64,000 bases of DNA. Origin: Candidatus Limnocylindrales bacterium. Its GTDB lineage: Bacteria > Moduliflexota > Moduliflexia > Moduliflexales > JAUQPW01. Positions 17,238-27,324 of this stretch are shown one piece after another; position 1 is the stretch's first letter, and every line of letters starts with the position of its first letter. A program made the position numbers and the translations under genes. The notes below the pieces were generated by a model. That model was not told the DNA's origin, did not search any database, and saw nothing but the letters and a program-made list of their open reading frames with translations. The stretch covers positions 256,568-320,567 of the forward strand of contig DATMBG010000022.1 in the NCBI GenBank assembly GCA_035559535.1, given 5' to 3'.

Positions 17238-20200
17238 ATGTTTAAACGACTTTTTATTGTTTTACTTTTCGTTGGAGGTTCATCCGGTCTTACTCTTACC
17301 GTTGCCCAACAAGATACCGCCCAGTTTAACAAAAACCCGGAACCCCTCAAGCTTTTGAGTATCACTCCTTCTGGAGAGGATGTTCCGGTCGGTCGTCAAG
17401 TTGTGTTCCAGTTCAATCGCCCGGTCGTGCCCGTGGGTCGGATGGACCGGAAAGCCGAAGAGATTCCTATTACCATCGAACCAAATCTGGCCTGTGAATG
17501 GCGGTGGTTGAATACCTCTGCTTTAGCCTGTCAGTTGGGAGAGAAAACGGCGATGGCTCCGGCTACACGTTACAAAATAACTGTACGGCCTGGAATCAAA
17601 ACCGAAGATGGCTCTACTCTGGCGGAAGAAGTCACCCATACCTTTATCACCCAACGTCCGAAAATTATCAATACCTGGTTTCAAACCTGGAAATCTCCTG
17701 GAACTCCGGAGATTCGGATTACCTTTGATCAACCTGTTACCCAGGACTCCGTGTCCCGGCACCTGTACTTCCAGACAGAAAAAGGTCAACGTCAAGCCTT
17801 GAGGGCTACGGAATCCCAGGACTCTGAACAGAATAGGGAAGAAGAAACCTTCCCGGAGGAAGGGCCGGGGGGGGAACAAATTGTCCGGGAAGCACCGGAT
17901 CGCAAGGGTCTGGATTGGGTAGTAAGCCCTCTTGAGGAACTGCCGCAAGATGCACGCATAGAACTTTACGTGGAGCCCGGTATTGTATCCAGGTCAGGAC
18001 CCGAACCCGGAGTCGAGAACCGGCTGGTGGTTGAATTCTATACTTTTCCGCCCTTTCGTTTTCTGGGTGTGCATTGTACAACCAATCAGGGAGAGGAAAT
18101 AAAGATTCCGGCCACGGGGGATCCGGCTCTTCAGAAACCCCAGACATCGGGTGCAGTCGGGACTCCTTCTATGAAATGCAATCCTGTGAAGGGTGTCCGC
18201 CTGGCGTTTTCCTCTCCGGTCATCAAGGAAGCCGTCAAGGCGGGTTTGCAGGTAACTCCGGATTTGGCAGGTGGTCGAAAAGATTATGATCCGTGGGAGA
18301 GTGTTGTTTCTTACTCTCGTCTATCCCAGCTCCATCAGAAAGGAGCTGAATATGAGATTTACCTGCCGGGCATTCTGAAAGCCAATGCGGTTTATCATCT
18401 CCAGGCTGATCCAGATCAAATCCAGGATGAATTCGGACGCCCGCTCAGTGAAGCCATTTCTATGAAATTTGCTACCAACCACCGACCCCCCCATTATCAC
18501 CTGGAACATCCCATTTCCGTTTTAGAGAAAAACGTCGAAACCCATGTACCTATCATCATAACCAATCTAGATGCCATCCATCTGAGCTACGAAACCTTAA
18601 CCGTCCAGGGTAAAAAACCGGAACAGAAGAAAACCCTTACCCCTTACAAGGTACGGAACATCGCCTATCCCTTCCCACTCAAGATACGGGAATTGATTCC
18701 CGGTGGTTCCGGAGCCATCCAGGGAACTTTGAAAACTACCCCTTCCGTGACCGACGAGGAAGGCAAGCCGCGTTGGTTCTTTTCCCAGGTCACACCCTTT
18801 GATGTTCACGTTAAGATAGGACACTACAACACTTTAGTTTGGATCACGCGATTTGATACCGGATTACCTGTGGAAGGGGTTCGCGTACAGGTCTATGAAG
18901 ATCAATTCGGCTCCTTTGCAGAGAACCCGAAAATACTTGCAGAGGCCGTAACCAATGCAGACGGCATTGCCATGCTGGCCGGTACAGGCAAGCTAGACCC
19001 GGAATTGAAGTTAATCGATCAATGGGACCAATTTCAACCCCATTTGTTTGTACGGGTTCAGAAAGACGATGACATGGCTTTGGTCCCTCTAATCTATGAT
19101 TTCCAGGTCCAATCTTATGGCGCCCATGAGGAATATATCTTTGCCGACATGAGGCGCCGTTATGGGCATATTCAGGCCTGGGGAACGACGGCACAGGGAA
19201 TCTATAAGGTCGGAGATACGGTGCAGTACAAATTTTACGTACGGGATCAAAGTAACGAACATTTTATCCCGGCTCCTCGTAAAGGATACTCCTTACAGGT
19301 CATAGACCCCACCGGTAAGGTAGTACACGAGGTTAAGGAACTGGTTCTATCCGACTTTGGGGCTTATGACGGTGAATTTCTATTGCCTCAGACCGGGGCA
19401 GTCGGCTGGTATCGCTTTGTTTTATCTGCCGTCTTTAACCCAAAGCAACCCGATGATAAAATGTCCTGGGAACCGATGCGGGTGTTGGTTAGTGACTTTA
19501 CACCGGCTCCTTTTCGGGTGACCACCGATCTGAATGGAGCTCTATTCCAACCGGGGGATACGGTTCAGGTAACAACGCAGGCTAAACTCCACGCCGGTGG
19601 CCCCTATGCAAATGCCCCGGCGCGTATTACGGCTTTTGTACGAGGTCGTCCTTTACTCCCCCAAGACCCACAAGCCAAAGGTTTTTATTTTGATGTTTCC
19701 CAGGGGGCAGATACCGAAACCTTATACCAAACCGAGGGTTTTGTGAACGATCAAGGGGTTCTGGAAACCCAATTTACCGTTCCTCAGGCCCAGATTCTCT
19801 ACGGTCAGTTAAAGGTTGAAAGCACTGTACGAGATGATCGGGGGAAAGATATAGCCAATGTCGCAACGGCCGGCTATGTCGGTCGGGATCGCTACGTAGG
19901 CGTCCATCAGGCAGATTGGGTGTTAGCCGCTGGTAAACCGGTCCAGCTCCAGACATTGGTCGTTAATGAACAGGGGATTGTCGTAGCCGGTACAGAAATT
20001 CAAATCAAAGTAGAACATCTTCAGACCAAAGCTGCCCGGGTCAAAGGAGCCGGTAATGCCTATCTGACGAATTATGTCCATGAGTGGATCTCCGTTGCCG
20101 GGTGCACACTGGCTTCAGAAACCAAACCGGTTGTCTGTGAATTTACACCTCCAGCCCCTGGGACTTACAAAATGACGGCCAGTATATCGGATACTAAAGG

Positions 20201-23135
20201 CCGTAAGCACAGCAGTAGCCTCGAACGCTGGGCCGTCGGTAAAGGAGAAGTATTGTGGGAGACCACCCCGGAAAATACGTTGAATATCTTTCCTGAGAAG
20301 AGCGAATACAAAGTTGGTGAAACTGCTCGCTTCCTGGTTCAGAACCCTTATCCGGGAGCTAAAGCCCTCATCACGATAGAACGCTATGGGGTACAGAAAA
20401 GCTGGATCGAGACTTTCAACGATAGTGCCGTCATTGTAGAATTTCCCATCGGTCCCGATCAGATTCCGGGCTTTTATCTATCGGTGGTCGTTCTCTCCCC
20501 GCGGGTAGATAAACCCTTGGATGAAAATCAGGTGGATCTGGGCAAACCTGCTTTCCGTATGGGATATGTTCAGGTACCGGTGAAGGATACTTATAAAGAA
20601 CTCCTGGTCGAGGTCAAACCCCGACAGGAAGTGTACAAGCCCCGTGAAGTGGCTACAGTCGATCTATACGTCCGTACCCGTGCAGAAACGACTAGTCAGT
20701 CGCCCTTACCACCCATAGAACTTGCGGTGACCGTGCTTGATGAGGCTGTATTTGACTTGCTTAAGCATGGAAAAGCTTATTTTGATCCTTACAACGGTTT
20801 TTATTATTTAAACCCTCCGGATCCCCTCGATTTGAGAAATTATAACCTGCTCACTCAGTTGATTGGTCGACAAAAGTTTGAGAAGAAGGGAGCCAATACC
20901 GGTGGAGATGGGGGATTGGGCCTGGATTTGCGTTCTGTATTTAAGTTCGTCAGCTACTGGAATCCGTCTCTTAAGCCCGATGCCAACGGCAAAGCAACCA
21001 TTCAATTCAAGCTCCCGGATAATTTGACCGGATGGCGGGTGTTTGTCCTGGCAGTAACACCCGAAGATCAGATGGGACTGGGGGATGGCCACTTCAAAGT
21101 TAACCAGGCTACGGAGATACGTCCCGCCCTCCCCAACCAGGTTACCGAAGGAGATAATTTCCAGGCCGGCTTCACTATTATGAACCGTACCGACATGAAG
21201 CGAACCCTGGAGGTTACCATTACCGCGGAAGGTCCCATTCAGGCTACCGAACCCGTGCATCACCGGCTGGAAGCCGAACCTTATAAACGCTATGTAGTTA
21301 GAATGCCTCTACAAACCGTAGGTGAGGGTGAAATCAAGTTCAGGGTACTTGCAGGGGATAATGTGGATCGAGATGGTTTAAAAGCTTCTTTAACGGTGCG
21401 TAAACGTCAGGCCCTGGAGGCAGTGGCCACCTACGGTACCACGATTTCCAATGAAGTTAAAGAAACCCTGGAGTTTCCCAAGGATATACATACAGATGTC
21501 GGTTATGTGAGTGTTGTGGCTGCACCTACAGTCCTGGGTCATTTAGAAGGGGCCTTTCAATATATGCGGGATTATCCTTATATCTGTTGGGAACAGATCC
21601 TTTCCAAGGGGGTGATGGCTGCCCATTATCTTCCTCTCAAGCCCTATCTCTCGGATACTTTCCACTGGGAGGAGAGCCGGGGTTTACCGGAACGGACTCT
21701 CCAACTGGCAGCCAACTATCAGGCCCCCAATGGAGGGATGACCTATTATATCCCACAGGATGAATATGCAAGTCCTTATCTGAGCGCCTATACGGCCCTT
21801 GCTTTCAACTGGTTACGGGCGAAGGGTTACCAAATTCCACAACAGGTGGAAGGCCCCCTCCATAACTACTTACTCGAACTCTTGCGTAAAGATGGGATGC
21901 CGGACTTTTATTCTAAAGGGATGGCTTCTACGGTTCGTGCCGTGGCCCTTGCTGCTCTATCCGGTCACAATAAAATCAATCTTTCCGATCTGCAACGCTA
22001 TCAGGGCCATGTCCGTGAGATGAGCCTGTTCGGTAAAGCCCATTACCTGATCGCCCTGACTCAGGTTCCCGGCACACTGAACCTGCAGTCCCAGGTCGTG
22101 ACTATGATCCGGGCCCATGCCAATGAAACAGGGGGCAAATTGATTTTTACAGAAACCCTGGATGACGGTTTCCAACGTATTCTGGAATCCTCTTTGCGAA
22201 CCCAATGTTCAATTCTCAGTGCCTTCCTGGCTTACGAGGATCAAAAAATAGAAGCCGGTTCGAAATCCACCCTTATCGGAGATATACCGTTTAAACTCGT
22301 CCGCCTGATTACCCAAACCCGCAAAAACCGGGGTCATTGGGAAAATACCCAGGAAAATATGTTCTGTATGAATGCCCTGGTCGATTTCAGCCGGGTCTAT
22401 GAGAAGGATAAACCCAAACTGACATTACAAGCCTTTCTGGACAATGAAAAACTTGGTCAGGTCCAATTCCAGGATTTTAGAGATCAGCCCGTAGACTTTC
22501 AACGCCCCCTTCAACCCAGCGATCCGGGCCGCAAGGCTACCATTACCTTAGATCGGGAAGGCACGGGTCGCATCTACTACGCAACCCGGCTGTTTTATTC
22601 CCCCTCTGAACCGAAAGTACAACCCATTAACTCCGGCATCGAAGTCTATCGAGAATACAGCGTAGAACGTAACGGCGCCTGGGTCTTACTCCAAAACCCC
22701 ATGCAAATCAAAACCGGTGAACTCGTTCGGGTTGATTTATATATCTCCCTCCCCGCCGCCCGTAATTTTGTAGTGGTGGAGGATCCGGTCCCCGGAGGCC
22801 TGGAACCCGTCAACCGGGATCTCGCAACGGCTTCTACTGTAGATGCAGCCAAAGCCACCTTTACCTACCCTAAGGATTCTTTCTTTTTCCGATATGATGA
22901 CTGGAGATATTTTGGCTATACCCTCTGGAGCTTCTATCATCGGGAATTTCGCCACCATGCTGTGCGTTTCTATTCAGAGTATCTACCGGCCGGGCGATAT
23001 ATACTGTCTTACGTAGCCCAAGCCATTGCACCCGGTGAGTTTACGGTTATGCCTCTACACGCGGAAGAGATGTATGACCCTGACGTTTTCGGACAAGGGA
23101 TACCGGCTACGTTGCGGGTGAATGGGGCTCCGTAA
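17238..23135 (+). CDS. Bacterial alpha-2-macroglobulin family protein (YfhM-like)
   Basis: This 1965-residue exported protein has a signal peptide (residues 1-24) without a lipobox cysteine. It has an N-terminal Ig-like region, macroglobulin MG domains across the middle, the A2M core (YWNPSLKPDANGKATIQFKL, then NLTGWRVFVLAVTP) and a C-terminal thioester/complement-like helical domain. The thioester motif is CWEQ within YPYICWEQILSK; the usual Gly before Cys is Ile, but Cys and Gln remain, so covalent trapping looks possible. Bacterial members trap proteases in the periplasm. The PBP1C gene follows, the pairing known from Escherichia coli yfhM-pbpC, where trapping is thought to go with cell-wall repair. 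Confidence 0.93.
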   Translation: MFKRLFIVLLFVGGSSGLTLTVAQQDTAQFNKNPEPLKLLSITPSGEDVPVGRQVVFQFNRPVVPVGRMDRKAEEIPITIEPNLACEWRWLNTSALACQLGEKTAMAPATRYKITVRPGIKTEDGSTLAEEVTHTFITQRPKIINTWFQTWKSPGTPEIRITFDQPVTQDSVSRHLYFQTEKGQRQALRATESQDSEQNREEETFPEEGPGGEQIVREAPDRKGLDWVVSPLEELPQDARIELYVEPGIVSRSGPEPGVENRLVVEFYTFPPFRFLGVHCTTNQGEEIKIPATGDPALQKPQTSGAVGTPSMKCNPVKGVRLAFSSPVIKEAVKAGLQVTPDLAGGRKDYDPWESVVSYSRLSQLHQKGAEYEIYLPGILKANAVYHLQADPDQIQDEFGRPLSEAISMKFATNHRPPHYHLEHPISVLEKNVETHVPIIITNLDAIHLSYETLTVQGKKPEQKKTLTPYKVRNIAYPFPLKIRELIPGGSGAIQGTLKTTPSVTDEEGKPRWFFSQVTPFDVHVKIGHYNTLVWITRFDTGLPVEGVRVQVYEDQFGSFAENPKILAEAVTNADGIAMLAGTGKLDPELKLIDQWDQFQPHLFVRVQKDDDMALVPLIYDFQVQSYGAHEEYIFADMRRRYGHIQAWGTTAQGIYKVGDTVQYKFYVRDQSNEHFIPAPRKGYSLQVIDPTGKVVHEVKELVLSDFGAYDGEFLLPQTGAVGWYRFVLSAVFNPKQPDDKMSWEPMRVLVSDFTPAPFRVTTDLNGALFQPGDTVQVTTQAKLHAGGPYANAPARITAFVRGRPLLPQDPQAKGFYFDVSQGADTETLYQTEGFVNDQGVLETQFTVPQAQILYGQLKVESTVRDDRGKDIANVATAGYVGRDRYVGVHQADWVLAAGKPVQLQTLVVNEQGIVVAGTEIQIKVEHLQTKAARVKGAGNAYLTNYVHEWISVAGCTLASETKPVVCEFTPPAPGTYKMTASISDTKGRKHSSSLERWAVGKGEVLWETTPENTLNIFPEKSEYKVGETARFLVQNPYPGAKALITIERYGVQKSWIETFNDSAVIVEFPIGPDQIPGFYLSVVVLSPRVDKPLDENQVDLGKPAFRMGYVQVPVKDTYKELLVEVKPRQEVYKPREVATVDLYVRTRAETTSQSPLPPIELAVTVLDEAVFDLLKHGKAYFDPYNGFYYLNPPDPLDLRNYNLLTQLIGRQKFEKKGANTGGDGGLGLDLRSVFKFVSYWNPSLKPDANGKATIQFKLPDNLTGWRVFVLAVTPEDQMGLGDGHFKVNQATEIRPALPNQVTEGDNFQAGFTIMNRTDMKRTLEVTITAEGPIQATEPVHHRLEAEPYKRYVVRMPLQTVGEGEIKFRVLAGDNVDRDGLKASLTVRKRQALEAVATYGTTISNEVKETLEFPKDIHTDVGYVSVVAAPTVLGHLEGAFQYMRDYPYICWEQILSKGVMAAHYLPLKPYLSDTFHWEESRGLPERTLQLAANYQAPNGGMTYYIPQDEYASPYLSAYTALAFNWLRAKGYQIPQQVEGPLHNYLLELLRKDGMPDFYSKGMASTVRAVALAALSGHNKINLSDLQRYQGHVREMSLFGKAHYLIALTQVPGTLNLQSQVVTMIRAHANETGGKLIFTETLDDGFQRILESSLRTQCSILSAFLAYEDQKIEAGSKSTLIGDIPFKLVRLITQTRKNRGHWENTQENMFCMNALVDFSRVYEKDKPKLTLQAFLDNEKLGQVQFQDFRDQPVDFQRPLQPSDPGRKATITLDREGTGRIYYATRLFYSPSEPKVQPINSGIEVYREYSVERNGAWVLLQNPMQIKTGELVRVDLYISLPAARNFVVVEDPVPGGLEPVNRDLATASTVDAAKATFTYPKDSFFFRYDDWRYFGYTLWSFYHREFRHHAVRFYSEYLPAGRYILSYVAQAIAPGEFTVMPLHAEEMYDPDVFGQGIPATLRVNGAP

Positions 23136-23154
23136 TGATCTGGATTTTAGAGGG

Positions 23155-23253
23155 ATATGGGAGTATAGGGGTAGGGAAGTGTGGGGGGTGTGGAAGTGTG
23201 GGAGTATGGGGGTGTGGGAGTTTATTTTTTTACTCCCACACTTCCATACCCTT
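23155..23253. repeat. Intergenic palindrome of GTGTGGGA/GTATGGGG units
   Basis: Purine-rich degenerate octamers (GTGTGGGA, GTATGGGG) run to 23220, then a T-rich loop, then the complementary CTCCCACACTTCCATACCC. The same element flanks the gap gene at 42311-42420 and 43480-43617. It lies between the macroglobulin stop and the PBP1C start, which argues against a PBP1C start further upstream. Confidence 0.8.
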
Positions 23254-23265
23254 TTTATACGGATA

Positions 23266-25566
23266 ATGGATAAACGAAAAATATTTTTCTTTCTGGTTAT
23301 CCTTCTCCTGGCTATGGGTTTGTTTATCTGGAAAACGTGGGTTGACCTGCTTCCGCTGCCGGAATCTCTTACCCCGGATACGTTGGGTCTCCGTAGGGTT
23401 CAAGTTTTAGACCGTCGAGGCATTCCGCTTTCGGTTACTTTCCAGAACCCCTGGAATCTTCACCAGATAATTCCCCTCCATAAGATTCCTACCTTTCTCC
23501 AACAGGCCTTTATCCTGGCCGAGGACAAACGGTTTTATTTACATAGGGGTGTGGACTGGAAGGCCCGGCTGCATGCATGGGTTCAAAATCTGAAGGCATT
23601 TCGAGCGGTGCGTGGGGCAAGTACCATAACCGAACAGGTAGTCCGCATGCTGCATCCGCGTCCACGTACCTTATGGTCACGCTGGTTGGAAGGGATTGAA
23701 GCATCACGGTTGGAAAAACGGTTTTCCAAAGCTACCATCCTGGAATTTTACCTTAATCAAGTTCCCTATGCCCGTCAACGACGGGGTGTAGCTCAGGCGG
23801 CATACGATTATTTTGATCGGGATCTGGATACGCTCAGTGCCAAGGAGATGCTGGCATTGGCCGTATTGGTACGGGCACCCAGTCGATTGGATTTGAATCG
23901 GGGTACAGATCAAATTCAAAAACCCCTCACCCGCCTGGCCCATCGCATGTACACGGCGAAACTGATCTCCACCGACGTGTATCAGAATATTCTCCAGGAG
24001 AAGCTGGTGCTTAGAGAACCTACTCTTCCAGTTCAGGCAAGCCATTTTATCCAATATGTCCGTCATCTGGATCTTCCAACCTCCGGGTTACAAAATGGGC
24101 GTCTGCATACCACCCTGGATGCTTCGCTTCAGAAACGTGTCCAGGATATTCTGGATCAACGACTTCTGACTTTGCGCTCCCAACAGGTAACCGACGGGGC
24201 CATTTTGGTCGTGGATCATCTCTCAGATCAGGTGTTGGCCTGGGTCAATGGAGGTTCATTTTTGGCCGACACGGCTGGGAGTCAGATCGATGCGATCCTT
24301 ACGCCTCGACAACCCGGGTCGACGTTGAAACCTTTCCTTTATGCCATGGCCCTGGAAAAAGGTTGGACGGCGGCAACATTGATCCAAGACTCTCCCCTGT
24401 CACAACCTGTTGGTCTGGGACTGCATAATTTCCACAATTACAGTCAGCAATATTATGGACCTCTCCGGCTTCGGGAGGCTTTGGGGAACTCCCTCAATAT
24501 CCCGGCGGTACGGACGATTCAATTTGTAGGAGTCCAGTCCTTCCTGGAACGTTTACATGAACTCGGTTTCTCCAGTTTAACCCGATCTTCAGATTTTTAT
24601 GGGGAGGGTCTGGCGCTGGGTAATGGAGAAGTCACGTTATTTGAATTGGTTCAGGCTTATGCCACCCTGGCTCGGGGAGGGGTATTTCGTCCCCTGAAGG
24701 TACTCCTTGAAGAAATAGTTCCAGCCGAACCTCCCCGACGGATATATGGCAAAGAAGTCAGCTCGCTCATTGCCGACATTCTTTCCGATCCCCAGGCCAG
24801 ACGGTTGGAATTTGGGGAGGGTCATTTATTACGATTCCCAGTTCAGACGGCTGTAAAGACCGGCACTTCTACCGATTATCGAGATGCCTGGGCCATAGGT
24901 TTCTCTTACCGTTATACGGTAGGGGTATGGATGGGGAATCTGGATCGTCGATCCATGGATGCGGTTACCGGATCTACAGGTCCTGCCCTGGTATTACGTG
25001 GAGTATTTGCCGAACTTAACCGGTATGAAGAATCCCGGCCTCTTTTCCGAAGCCCCCAACTCACTCCTGTTAAAATTTGTCGTGTGAGCGGGCAACTTGC
25101 TACCCCCAACTGTCCAACCCTTCTGGAATGGTTTGAGCCCCATAAAAGGCCTGCACAACGCTGTCCTTTGCATTCAGCCCCCTCCTGGGAGGTGAAGGAA
25201 ACCCTCGATGAACCGGAAAGAACTCCGGATAAAGAGGAAACAACCCCGGTAAAGTTAGAAAGGAAACCGGTCAGGAACGACCTGGAGCTTATCTACCTGT
25301 TACGCCCGACCCCTGGGCTCCAACTGGCTATGGATCCCCGGATTCCCGATGAGCTGGAAGCCTTTCCTTTCCAGTTACCCGAAGGGATTCAAGCCGTAAA
25401 AGTAGATTGGATCGTGGATAAGCAACTGGTAGGTTCGACTTCCCAGGGGGAACGCCAGTTTCTATGGCCTCTGTCCCGAGGAATCCACAAAGCTCAGGCC
25501 AGGGTGTGGTTGAAAGAACAAACCGATCCCGTTGAAACCCCTGAAGTGGAATTTGTAGTGAAGTAA
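23266..25566 (+). CDS. pbpC: Penicillin-binding protein 1C (bifunctional transglycosylase/transpeptidase)
   Basis: This 766-residue protein has an N-terminal membrane anchor (residues 5-24) and a GT51 transglycosylase domain (catalytic Glu in ILAEDKRFYLHRGVDWK; GASTITEQVVRML). The transpeptidase domain has Ser-x-x-Lys in RQPGSTLKPF, SLN in LGNSLNIPA and KTGTS. A BiPBP_C-like domain ends the protein, the mark of PBP1C rather than PBP1A. It polymerises and cross-links peptidoglycan in the periplasm. I chose ATG 23266 because the frame upstream is an intergenic repeat. The pairing with alpha-2-macroglobulin is conserved in many Gram-negatives. Confidence 0.93.
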   Translation: MDKRKIFFFLVILLLAMGLFIWKTWVDLLPLPESLTPDTLGLRRVQVLDRRGIPLSVTFQNPWNLHQIIPLHKIPTFLQQAFILAEDKRFYLHRGVDWKARLHAWVQNLKAFRAVRGASTITEQVVRMLHPRPRTLWSRWLEGIEASRLEKRFSKATILEFYLNQVPYARQRRGVAQAAYDYFDRDLDTLSAKEMLALAVLVRAPSRLDLNRGTDQIQKPLTRLAHRMYTAKLISTDVYQNILQEKLVLREPTLPVQASHFIQYVRHLDLPTSGLQNGRLHTTLDASLQKRVQDILDQRLLTLRSQQVTDGAILVVDHLSDQVLAWVNGGSFLADTAGSQIDAILTPRQPGSTLKPFLYAMALEKGWTAATLIQDSPLSQPVGLGLHNFHNYSQQYYGPLRLREALGNSLNIPAVRTIQFVGVQSFLERLHELGFSSLTRSSDFYGEGLALGNGEVTLFELVQAYATLARGGVFRPLKVLLEEIVPAEPPRRIYGKEVSSLIADILSDPQARRLEFGEGHLLRFPVQTAVKTGTSTDYRDAWAIGFSYRYTVGVWMGNLDRRSMDAVTGSTGPALVLRGVFAELNRYEESRPLFRSPQLTPVKICRVSGQLATPNCPTLLEWFEPHKRPAQRCPLHSAPSWEVKETLDEPERTPDKEETTPVKLERKPVRNDLELIYLLRPTPGLQLAMDPRIPDELEAFPFQLPEGIQAVKVDWIVDKQLVGSTSQGERQFLWPLSRGIHKAQARVWLKEQTDPVETPEVEFVVK

Positions 25567-25691
25567 AAAATAGGATATCTTCTGGAGTCTAAGAACCCAT
25601 TGCGTTTATCAGGCAGGGCAGGTTTGAAACTCGCCTCTCTGTAGGGGGACGGAAAAACCGATGGGTATAAAAAGATGCCGTTAAAAGATAG

Positions 25692-25737
25692 AACCCGTGG
25701 GCGGGAATCCTCTACCGACCGCCCACAGGTTTCTGTT
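25692..25737. terminator. Terminator hairpin between convergent genes
   Basis: The arms 25692-25704 and 25719-25731 form a 13-bp stem with one mismatch, followed on the plus strand by TCTGTTTTTA. It would end the pbpC transcript and possibly the lactonase transcript from the other side. Confidence 0.7.
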
Positions 25738-25761
25738 TTTACTTCAGGGGACTATCTATCA

Positions 25762-26883
25762 TCAGGTGATATGGGCTCCCTGGGTTTCCACGTAAACCGC
25801 ATAGAGGGACTGGCTGGCCGTCATGAAGAGTCGATTTCGATAGGTACCTCCAAACACCAGGTTGGAGCATATTTCAGGCAATCTTATGATTCCAATTCGC
25901 TCCCCATTGGGGGCAAAGATATGCACGCCATCGTAACCGTCGCCAACCCAGCCCATACCGGCCCAAATATTACCATCCACATCGGCCCGGATACCATCGG
26001 CGAAACCCGCTTTGCCTTCATAAGTTGTTGAGGTAAACTCTTTGCCATTGGCCAGCTTGACGTTATCCACTACATCCCAGACCTTGATGTTTTTAGGAGC
26101 ATCGGGATAATGGGAGGCACCGGTATCAACGACATAGAGTTTTTTATAATCTGGAGAGAAGCATAAGCCATTGGGTTTAAAAATCTCGTCGGTGACCTTC
26201 TCGACATTTCCAGATTTGGGATCGATCCGATAGACCGCTTCCTTTTGAAAAGGCTGAGGAGAGCCGGTATTTCCTTTGCGCCAGTTACTTTCATAACCGA
26301 CCAAAGCTCCATAACCTGGATCGGTGAACCAAATTCCGCCGTCCGGATGAACTACAATATCATTGGGGCCGTTGAGGGGTTTCCCATTGGCCTTATCGGC
26401 AAGGACCGTGATGGTCCCGTTATTCTCATAGCGGACCACGCGCCGTGTCCCGTGCTCACAGGCAAGCTGCCTGCCCTGCCAATCGAAGGTATTGCCGTTG
26501 CTGTTATTAGAGGGATATCGAAATCTGCGAGAAACATGACCGTCTTCCTCAATCCAGCGGAGTTGCTCATCATTGGGGATATCGCTCCAGATTAAATAAC
26601 GACCCAGTCCATTCCAGGCCGGACCTTCTGCCCACAGGGTACCGGTATAGAGCCTTTGAATCGGCGTGTTACCTATCTTGGCTTTAAACCGTTTGTCCAG
26701 GGCAACAATATCCGGATCGGGATAACGTGTGGGTTCTGCCTCCGGACCAAAATTTCGAGCAAATGCCACAGGATCCATGGAAGTAATGGCGGCTATAGCC
26801 GCTGCCGCCTTCATAAAGGCCCGGCGTGTCATCAGCTTGCGTTCTTGCTGCTCATGCAGAATTTCTTCTTTATCTTTTTTCAT
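25762..26883 (-). CDS. SMP-30/gluconolactonase family protein with Tat signal
   Basis: This 373-residue protein begins with a twin-arginine signal (TRRAFMKAAAAIAAITS, residues 18-34), so it is exported folded. The rest is a six-bladed propeller of the SMP-30/gluconolactonase/LRE type. Landmarks are LWAEGPAWN (metal-binding Glu), NGPNDIVVHPDGGIWFTDP (metal-binding Asn and Asp) and PNGLCFSPDYKKLYVVDT. Family members hydrolyse sugar lactones with a divalent metal. Substrate and pathway are not known here, though periplasmic sugar oxidation would fit. A strong GGAGGG ribosome site precedes ATG 26883. Confidence 0.88.
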   Translation of the reverse strand: MKKDKEEILHEQQERKLMTRRAFMKAAAAIAAITSMDPVAFARNFGPEAEPTRYPDPDIVALDKRFKAKIGNTPIQRLYTGTLWAEGPAWNGLGRYLIWSDIPNDEQLRWIEEDGHVSRRFRYPSNNSNGNTFDWQGRQLACEHGTRRVVRYENNGTITVLADKANGKPLNGPNDIVVHPDGGIWFTDPGYGALVGYESNWRKGNTGSPQPFQKEAVYRIDPKSGNVEKVTDEIFKPNGLCFSPDYKKLYVVDTGASHYPDAPKNIKVWDVVDNVKLANGKEFTSTTYEGKAGFADGIRADVDGNIWAGMGWVGDGYDGVHIFAPNGERIGIIRLPEICSNLVFGGTYRNRLFMTASQSLYAVYVETQGAHIT

Positions 26884-27324
26884 CGCTTTACCCTCCTCTG
26901 TTTTTTAATTCGGGTTTCCCTCCTGTATTTAACAGGGCGGTTTCTTTATCCACCCTAAAACTACAAAGAAATAATTATAAACAAAGCAAACGAGGGATAA
27001 TGATTAGGGTAGCAACAGTTATCCAATATAACCGTTGCTAGTATTTTAGGGTATTTAAGGATTGAAATAAAGTCAAGAAGATTTAAAAGAAATTTACTTG
27101 CAGCCCGATATAAGCGCGAAGTACCGTTGGATGGCCTTTTAGCCTCAACGGGGTGATCTGTTTATAAAAACTATCTTCCCTGTCTTTAGCTCCGGATCCC
27201 CTGAACAAGCCAGCCTGTCAGGCGGACAGGTCGCTTCTCCAAAGATTGATTGTTGAAGGATAAGCTTGACTCTCAACAGGCCCCTCTTACAGCTATTCTG
27301 ATATCGAAACCTTAGAAAAGAACT
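26884..27324. other. Intergenic region with a near-perfect hairpin
   Basis: No gene is supported in these 441 bases. The arms 27010-27021 and 27029-27040 pair with one mismatch (GCAACAGTTA type), and a short CCTGTC/GACAGG hairpin lies near 27215-27231. The region carries the promoter of the lactonase gene and the downstream end of the FHA gene. Confidence 0.5.

Noticed and set aside
23122-23265. Longer PBP1C start at 23122
   Set aside because: The extra 48 codons translate an intergenic octamer repeat and give a low-complexity Gly/Val/Trp run; ATG 23266 gives a normal membrane anchor.
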